From positions 31,278 through 95,277 of the forward strand of contig LVAA01000011.1 of assembly GCA_001603955.1 (NCBI GenBank): DNA of 64,000 bases. The letters run 5' to 3'. The stretch is from Syntrophobacterales bacterium Delta_02. GTDB taxonomy: Bacteria; Desulfobacterota; Syntrophorhabdia; Syntrophorhabdales; Syntrophorhabdaceae. The notes under the pieces were generated by a model. That model worked only from the letters and a program-made list of their open reading frames with translations, did not search any database and was not told where the DNA came from. Of this stretch, positions 57,423 through 64,000 are shown one piece after another. Within the stretch, counting starts at the first letter, position 1. The number at the start of each line of letters is the position of its first letter. The translations under genes were made by a program, and so were the position numbers.

Positions 57423-58733
57423 CTATTTATTAACCTGCCACTCCTTTCTGATGAGATCGAAAAGAACATTTGCGACGGTCTGTGTACCTTCTCTTGTGAG
57501 ATGAACCTGGTCTATGAAGAAATCGCGTTTGTAGCTCACGACTGCGATTTGATTCAAGTTGAACGTCTTCAGACCACATACTTCAAGTTTCTTCGCCTCT
57601 TCAGTGAGCTTCCTGACACACGTGGCTTGAAAATGGTAACTGGCAAAATTCGATTCTCTGTATGGAAGATCTCTTCCCAGAATATATATCATTGGCTGAA
57701 TAACATTCATGAACTTCGCATGGCCCGTCTTGGAGACCGCATATGCGTTCAATACAGGATCCGTATAGACCAGCGGCAGGATCCTTTCTATCACCCTTGG
57801 AACATCCGGATTATCATAAGCGTAAGATTGGAGAAAGTTAACCGCGGTGAGAGAGGGAAAGAGACTCCTCAATCGTTCTTTGTATTTCCCTTTAATGCCC
57901 GGCAGAACCGTGGAGTGCCCAATATCCTGTAACTTGCTGCGTAATCTCTCTATCTTACGAGCCCTGTAGCTTAGTAGTAATCTAACAGATGGAAGACGCA
58001 TGACATAAGCGTGCTTCACCAGAAAACCTGCTTCTCGTGCCAATCTGTTTCTTCTTTCGATGATCTCGGGTACCAACAAAGAAGGTTCCTTCAACGATGC
58101 GTACAGGTTCAGGATCGGAAACTGGAGAGGGTCGTTGTTTGTCAGCATAGCGCCGTGAGCACACTCGTTAAACCCGCCAAAATAGATAACACCATCAAGT
58201 ATGGCCCTGTAGTAAAGATATATCTGGGTAGATTGGTACAAGATGTGGCTCCCTACACCGAGATTCAAAACTCGATATTCGCGGCAAGTATCATTCTTCA
58301 GGTGACTATTAAGCAACCTTTCCAGCTTGTATGATATCCTATCCTCTCTTCTTTCCACCCCCCAACCCATGGCTGCAGACCCACCGAACAACCCGAATAC
58401 GCATACCCCCTTCCTCTTGTCCAGCGGAAATTCTGCATCTATGAAACCATCTGAATTGCTTTCCATGATGACCGGGATATTCGACACGTAATTGAACTGT
58501 TCGATGCGAACGTTTGGAGGATACACGTATCCGAAATATGGGTGAGGGATGTAGGCCGGAACCGACTGTCCGGTTTCTCTTTCCGTATTCTTGGCGATGG
58601 ACATTATGGATCTCTTATCGATCAACTGCAAACGACCTAGTTTCGAAAGGCTGAATATAGTTACCTCGATACAAAACCATGTCGCCACCAGCAATACAAG
58701 GATGTACATGCCTCGAAATCCCCATTTCTTCAC
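57423..58733 (-). CDS. Membrane-anchored SGNH/GDSL-hydrolase-like protein (paralogue 2)
   Basis: N-terminal TM; GLFGGSAAMGWGVERREDRISYKLERLLNSHL; VLNLGVGSHILYQ; FGGFNECAHGAMLTN; FFIDQVHLTREGTQTVA. Confidence 0.72.
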   Translation of the reverse strand: MKKWGFRGMYILVLLVATWFCIEVTIFSLSKLGRLQLIDKRSIMSIAKNTERETGQSVPAYIPHPYFGYVYPPNVRIEQFNYVSNIPVIMESNSDGFIDAEFPLDKRKGVCVFGLFGGSAAMGWGVERREDRISYKLERLLNSHLKNDTCREYRVLNLGVGSHILYQSTQIYLYYRAILDGVIYFGGFNECAHGAMLTNNDPLQFPILNLYASLKEPSLLVPEIIERRNRLAREAGFLVKHAYVMRLPSVRLLLSYRARKIERLRSKLQDIGHSTVLPGIKGKYKERLRSLFPSLTAVNFLQSYAYDNPDVPRVIERILPLVYTDPVLNAYAVSKTGHAKFMNVIQPMIYILGRDLPYRESNFASYHFQATCVRKLTEEAKKLEVCGLKTFNLNQIAVVSYKRDFFIDQVHLTREGTQTVANVLFDLIRKEWQVNK

Positions 58734-58749
58734 AATTCACCTTCCTTCA

Positions 58750-61458
58750 CTATTGGTCCCGAAAGCATGTGTATCTTACGACAAGAACCAGATACGCTAA
58801 CGAGCATATCACTGCGAGCCAGAATAGCCCCTTAAAGTACCTCGGATGATAGGAAAGCCTAATTTCATTCAGTCCCGGCCCTATTTTTACACCTTTGAGA
58901 TTTCCGAACACCCTCCGGAGCGGTCCACCGCCACCATTCACCGTGACACCCCAGTTGTGGTTCACGCTTTCAAACTCTATCAAGAGCGCATTCTTCTTAG
59001 CGTATATATCGTAGCTCCGTGTAGCGTAGTCTCTTCGCACATTGGAAAACACGAAATCCTGTTGAGAATCATCGGGATAAATCAATCTTCTATAGAAAGA
59101 ACCTAAGACATCGATATCAAGAGAATTCAGCTGTCGAATCACACCTTCGTAATCCTCGTGCCTATCCAGGGGCAACAAAGCGAATTGTGCACACGATCGC
59201 TTTCTAGCAATCCGGTATAGATCAACATTGAGCTTTGGATAATGCCTGATTGGCACATAGTCTTCCTTACTGAAGGAACTCCTGATCAGGTCAGAAAGGC
59301 CAGGTCCGACCAAAAGGTATTTCACCTGCATCAGGTCCCAGAAGAATTTCATATTCTTCTCTTTTATGTAGTTCCGGTCGTTCGGAAGAAGCAGAAGAGT
59401 GAAATGAGGTGAATAAGGAATCTCTTCAAATCTCGCCCTGAATCCTTCATGAACATGTCTCGTGAATACCGGACACTGAAGAAGATTCTTGAAATCAAGA
59501 AGATCAGTCGGTGGTTTCTTGAGGACCACCCCGTCAAAGAAGCTGACCAGGCCCTTCGGTATTGTCCCATCATAGATCGCTGCGTCATACACCTTGTACT
59601 GTTGCCAGTACCCTGCGAGAAAATACCAATCAGGAATATCAGCCGTAAACAGCCTGAAGAAGTGGCTTGTACCGTTTTTCAAGGAAATGACTTCCTTGTT
59701 TAAGAATTTCAATTCAATGCCCCTGTCTATGAAGAGCTTCTCCCTGGCACTCGCAGCCAGGTATTGCTTGTTCGGAAAGATAAGCCTGTTTGATTGGCCG
59801 AAATAGAATTTTGCGTAGCAATCGCGTGCCATTAGAACCAAAACGAGTACGAGGAAAACGAATTGGGCATATTTCACCATACGTTTATTTCCTCGTCCAG
59901 CGATATCGGAAAGGTCACGCAAAAGATTGTCTAAACCGATCATGAAGAGTATTCCAAAAAAGAGGCTGAAGATGGAGCCATCCCTCACCGAATACCAGAT
60001 TATGCCGGTAAACCTCAACAATGGAATCGTCAGGTGAGAGCGCACAAAGTACAAAACAACTGCTGAAATAACCACAACTTTCAGTATATTGCTTCTTCCG
60101 TATTCTCTTGAAGAATATACTACGACAAACGTGAAGAGTACCTGAAAAGGTATGCTAAGTTCGCGGAAGAAATCATAGTCGTAACCAGCAATGTTGTCTG
60201 GAGAGTAGAAATAATAGGAAAGCAATGAAACGTATAGCACAAATACTATGCAATCATTCAAGCCAATCGACAAGGTCTTTTTATCTCTGAGGACGTACAC
60301 GGTAACAAGGAGGTAAAGCAGCAGGGACAACCTGAAGACAATTGAGTTGATGATAGTAAAGTAATCGATGAAGATGCTGGATCTCGAAACCAGCTTCATC
60401 TTGAAAACAATCGCAATCACTATGATAGCAATTATCACCCAGGCCGCCATTTTCCACTTGCCCGAACTCAGTTGACACGAAAGGTCTCTGCTCCTCGTCC
60501 AGGGGAGAATTCTCAAGGAAGAGTATATGAAAAGCGCAATTAGCCCCATCCACAAATAGGATGAGGACTTGAATGATACCAGCAATTGTCTCCACGCTTC
60601 CCATGCAAAGGGGCTCACTATCAAGCCCACCTGACCGACCCTGTTCGAATGTGACAGAACATCCCAGGCGAAGTAATATTGATACAGTACTGCCAGAGCG
60701 GGCAATCCAAACATGACTAGTGCCAGTCCTACGTACCTTCTCAACATACTGAATGAAAAAAGGTTCCGCCCATGGTCAATAAAAACGCTCATCCAATAAA
60801 CCACCAGCAACATAACGACGTGAGGAAACACATATGTTATATGGTTGCCACTGAGCCAGGCTATGTAGCACAAACTGAATATCAAGATGTCCTTTCTTCT
60901 TCTTTCTCTCAGGATATTCAGCATGAAAAACATTAGAAGCGGATAAAGAACGAAAAGATTTCCAACCGTATCTGCAATGACGAAACGCAGGACGAAATTG
61001 ATGCTCAGGTACACAAATGCGCCCAGCAAGACTACGAGGTATCTCAGCCGCAAGAACCTGGCAGCATAGACAAAACTCACTAACAGTATAAACATATTAA
61101 GGCATTTGGTAGCATAGAACGTAAAATCATTAAAACCAAACAGCATGTATACAATCGTGTTTTGGGTGATCGGATAATGACTGAACAACATGGCCGGGCT
61201 TCCGCTTCCAACGTACTCATTCCACACCGGAAGCTGAAAACGCCTCAATACTTCAATGAAATTGACCATGAACGACCTATACAATTCGTACTCTGGACTG
61301 CCATATACATACGAGCCTGACAGTAAAGGCCAGAACAAATAGAGCGCGAACGCTGCCGGCACAAAAAACAAGCCTGCGAACCCTGTTATCCCGCCTGACA
61401 GACTGGATCTGGTCGCGTCCTTCTCAGGAACGGCGGATGGCTTATTCAAATCTCTCAT
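58750..61458 (-). CDS. YfhO-like GT-C membrane protein (subtype A)
   Basis: YPITQNTIVYMLFGFNDFT; LRFTGIIWYSVRDGSIFS; FFWDLMQVKYLLVG; C-terminal LIEFESVNHNWGVTVNGGGG. Confidence 0.75.
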   Translation of the reverse strand: MRDLNKPSAVPEKDATRSSLSGGITGFAGLFFVPAAFALYLFWPLLSGSYVYGSPEYELYRSFMVNFIEVLRRFQLPVWNEYVGSGSPAMLFSHYPITQNTIVYMLFGFNDFTFYATKCLNMFILLVSFVYAARFLRLRYLVVLLGAFVYLSINFVLRFVIADTVGNLFVLYPLLMFFMLNILRERRRKDILIFSLCYIAWLSGNHITYVFPHVVMLLVVYWMSVFIDHGRNLFSFSMLRRYVGLALVMFGLPALAVLYQYYFAWDVLSHSNRVGQVGLIVSPFAWEAWRQLLVSFKSSSYLWMGLIALFIYSSLRILPWTRSRDLSCQLSSGKWKMAAWVIIAIIVIAIVFKMKLVSRSSIFIDYFTIINSIVFRLSLLLYLLVTVYVLRDKKTLSIGLNDCIVFVLYVSLLSYYFYSPDNIAGYDYDFFRELSIPFQVLFTFVVVYSSREYGRSNILKVVVISAVVLYFVRSHLTIPLLRFTGIIWYSVRDGSIFSLFFGILFMIGLDNLLRDLSDIAGRGNKRMVKYAQFVFLVLVLVLMARDCYAKFYFGQSNRLIFPNKQYLAASAREKLFIDRGIELKFLNKEVISLKNGTSHFFRLFTADIPDWYFLAGYWQQYKVYDAAIYDGTIPKGLVSFFDGVVLKKPPTDLLDFKNLLQCPVFTRHVHEGFRARFEEIPYSPHFTLLLLPNDRNYIKEKNMKFFWDLMQVKYLLVGPGLSDLIRSSFSKEDYVPIRHYPKLNVDLYRIARKRSCAQFALLPLDRHEDYEGVIRQLNSLDIDVLGSFYRRLIYPDDSQQDFVFSNVRRDYATRSYDIYAKKNALLIEFESVNHNWGVTVNGGGGPLRRVFGNLKGVKIGPGLNEIRLSYHPRYFKGLFWLAVICSLAYLVLVVRYTCFRDQ

Positions 61459-61494
61459 AATTTGATTGAAGAATACGGCCCGGAGAGAGGTTGG

Positions 61495-64000
61495 TCAGGC
61501 ATTAGGCTTGGACGGTCCTGGTCTTCCAGACTTCTCCAGATAAAGCCAAAGCACGAGAACGATTATGAATCCGACGAAAATTACCACCGACAAGAGGAAT
61601 AACCCCTTAAAATGTTTGAGCTCATAACTTAACATTATTCGATTCTGGCCGGGAGATATTCTGATGCCTCTGCAAACGCGGAAGGCTTTCTCGACCTGCG
61701 CGCTCACATTGTTTGTCGTCGCCTTCCAATTGACATTCCAACTCTCAAATTCAACAAGAATAGCCTTCTTGCTTGCCTCCACATCATATGAATAGCGAGC
61801 ATGCCCTTCCCGAACCCTGCGCACCCTAAAGTCCTCTTGAAGCTCGTAAGGAAAAACCAGTTTCGTGTATAAAGCGCTCAGCACCTTGATGTCGGGTGAA
61901 TTCAATTGCCTAATCAAATCTTCATAGCTCTGCCCTTCCTCTAATGGAAGAAACGCAAACTGCGAGTAAGGCTTATTCCGTGTTATCTCGAAAACATTCG
62001 ATCGTAGTGTGGGATAACTGGAAATCAATTTGTAAGAAGTGTTGCTGCTGAAATCCTGCAAACGCTCCGACATCAATGGACCAATAAAAAGGTACTTTAC
62101 CTGCATAAGGCGCCAGAAGAACTCTACGTTATCCTGCTTGATATATGCCAGGTCATTCGGGAAGAGCATGAGAGCAAAAAGATTGCTGTAAAGGACATCT
62201 CCCAATTTGATGCGCAATCCGTCATGAACGTGTTTTGTGAAAACCCCACCCTGAATTACATTTTTCAAGACATGGGGATCCAAAGGTTGTTTTCCCAAAA
62301 TTATTCTGTCGAAAAATGTCTTGAAATCCTTTGGTATTGTGCAATCGTAAAGAGCAGCTTCATGAACCTTGTAGTCCTGAGCGTTTCCGGTCAGAACCAT
62401 TCCCGTAACCATATCGATCTCAGGCGTGAACAACCTGAAGAAATGATTTGTGTTCTGTGCGAGACTCAAGAGTTCAGCCCTCACCAAGGAAACTTCTCTT
62501 CTGTTCTCTACAACCCACTTCTCCTGGTCCGTCATAGCGTCATGTCCTCTTGCGGGGAATATCAACCTGTTCGAAATTCCCTCGTAAAACTTCGCGTATG
62601 AACCAGCGAAAAGCAACATAACCAGAAACAACAGCAACAACCGCTCAACATATAAAGGCTTTATTAGTCTCCCTGAGTTCTTAACGAACCGCGCGATTTC
62701 CGAGAAGAGATTCCTCATTCCGAACATGAACAACAGCGCGAAAAACAGGCTGAAAATACCACCATCCCTGACCGAGTACCATATGATCCCGGTAAACCGC
62801 AACGACAATATCGAGAGGTGAGATCTAACAAAGTAAAGAAATACCAGTGAGTAAATCGCAATTCTGACCATCTTGCTGGACCTGAACTCCCGAAAGGACC
62901 AAAGGAAGCAGAGTATGAACACGACCCTGATGGGAATGTAGAGTTCCCCAAAATACTGCGTGTCGTACCCCGCTACATTTGATGGTAAATAGAAATAGCA
63001 TGAAAGAAGGGATATATACACGATGAATAACAGACAATCTTGAGCAGTTACTACGTACGCGGAATCTTTCCTGTGAATAATGACCTGAAAGATAAAGAAA
63101 AGTGCTATCGAAACGTAAAACACCGGCGAGCTGAAAATTGTCACATAATCGCTGAAATCAGGGGAGAGATTATACGGTACAAACATCCTTAACAAGATCA
63201 GGAGAGTGCAAACGAATAAGGCAACGATTACTATGCCTGGAACAATTTTACCTATTCGAAAGCTGATGTGCCCCTCTTTACCAACCTCCATTGAGATGCC
63301 GCTAGGAGATTCTTTGATTATGGACCGGGTGACACCATTTATCAAATACAGCCCGGCCATTACCAGTCCCACCCAAACGTAGGACGAAGACCGAAACGAT
63401 ATCAGGAGCTCTTTCCACGCTGTGAATTCAAGCGGACTCACCACCACTCCTTCGGTCACATGTCTGGCAGAGTGTATTATCACATCGTACAAGAAATAAT
63501 ACTGGTAGACCGAAGCTAATAGGGGGGCTGACAGCAGCGAGAGAAGTATGCCACAATGTCTTATCAGAAGTGACAACTTCACCCTTTCCCTTTGATATTG
63601 AACAAAGAATGTGATCCAGTAAAGCGCAAACAACATGAACAAAGCCTCGTGAATCCATGCAACGTGACATCCAAGAAGCCAGAAAATGCATATAACGTTG
63701 AAACAAAGAATATCCCTTACCCTCTTTTCTTCGACGATCTTGAGAATAAGGACGACAAGAAGAGGGTACAAGACAAACAGATTCCCCAAGGTATCAGCTA
63801 CGATGAAGCGAACAATCAGGTTTATGCTAAAGTAGACAAGCGCCCCCGCCAGAGACAAAAGATATCCAAATTTCAAATACCTGCAGGCGTAGATGAAAGT
63901 CAAAAGAAGAATGAGAAAGCTCAAGCATTTAACAATACACGCCGTGAGATCGCTATAACCAAAGATCATATAGAATATAGTATTTTGATTTATCGGGTAC
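61495..64000 (-). CDS. YfhO-like GT-C membrane protein (subtype A), N-terminus beyond window edge
   Basis: Frame stays open to base 64000 (YPINQNTIFYMIFGYSDLT, matching paralogues), so the track start at 63969 is not the real start; LRFTGIIWYSVRDGGIFS; FFWRLMQVKYLFIG. Confidence 0.75.
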   Translation of the reverse strand, partial: YPINQNTIFYMIFGYSDLTACIVKCLSFLILLLTFIYACRYLKFGYLLSLAGALVYFSINLIVRFIVADTLGNLFVLYPLLVVLILKIVEEKRVRDILCFNVICIFWLLGCHVAWIHEALFMLFALYWITFFVQYQRERVKLSLLIRHCGILLSLLSAPLLASVYQYYFLYDVIIHSARHVTEGVVVSPLEFTAWKELLISFRSSSYVWVGLVMAGLYLINGVTRSIIKESPSGISMEVGKEGHISFRIGKIVPGIVIVALFVCTLLILLRMFVPYNLSPDFSDYVTIFSSPVFYVSIALFFIFQVIIHRKDSAYVVTAQDCLLFIVYISLLSCYFYLPSNVAGYDTQYFGELYIPIRVVFILCFLWSFREFRSSKMVRIAIYSLVFLYFVRSHLSILSLRFTGIIWYSVRDGGIFSLFFALLFMFGMRNLFSEIARFVKNSGRLIKPLYVERLLLLFLVMLLFAGSYAKFYEGISNRLIFPARGHDAMTDQEKWVVENRREVSLVRAELLSLAQNTNHFFRLFTPEIDMVTGMVLTGNAQDYKVHEAALYDCTIPKDFKTFFDRIILGKQPLDPHVLKNVIQGGVFTKHVHDGLRIKLGDVLYSNLFALMLFPNDLAYIKQDNVEFFWRLMQVKYLFIGPLMSERLQDFSSNTSYKLISSYPTLRSNVFEITRNKPYSQFAFLPLEEGQSYEDLIRQLNSPDIKVLSALYTKLVFPYELQEDFRVRRVREGHARYSYDVEASKKAILVEFESWNVNWKATTNNVSAQVEKAFRVCRGIRISPGQNRIMLSYELKHFKGLFLLSVVIFVGFIIVLVLWLYLEKSGRPGPSKPNA

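Noticed and set aside
1-64000. CRISPR arrays, tRNA/rRNA genes, IS elements, prophage
   Set aside because: No direct-repeat arrays, tRNA cloverleaf patterns, rRNA stretches, transposase or phage motifs noticed by eye; a tool search would be needed to exclude small RNAs.

Overview
The window is a dense surface-glycan (O-antigen, EPS or glycan-decoration type) biosynthesis locus. About 47 protein-coding genes fill it almost end to end. All are on the minus strand except one (46650-47672), and many overlap by 1-14 nt, which suggests very long transcription units. Transcription runs right to left. The main blocks are: (i) 41-64 kb, an expanded set of six giant YfhO/GT-C-like membrane proteins interleaved with two membrane-anchored SGNH-hydrolase-like proteins, plus a carbamoyltransferase/SxtJ-like/DUF5989-like trio; (ii) 30-39 kb, radical SAM enzymes, DegT aminotransferase, ABC flippase, a TIGR04372-type glycosyltransferase and a pair of uncharacterised membrane proteins with winged-helix-like tails; (iii) 21-30 kb, two ulosonic-acid-like modules with NeuB homologues that appear to lack the SAF domain, a KdsC-GmhA fusion and two cytidylyltransferases; (iv) 9-13 kb, a CDP-glucose/4,6-dehydratase branch; (v) glycosyltransferases, wecB, methyltransferases and epimerases, ending in a putative GT4-phosphoglycosyltransferase fusion cut by the left edge. 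Five radical SAM enzymes are present, which is a lot for one glycan locus. GC content falls visibly from the left to the right of the window. I saw no rRNA, tRNA, CRISPR, IS element or phage genes by eye. Function calls come from reading motifs and recalling families; no database search was run. Several start codons were moved from the supplied ORF track using RBS and domain position.
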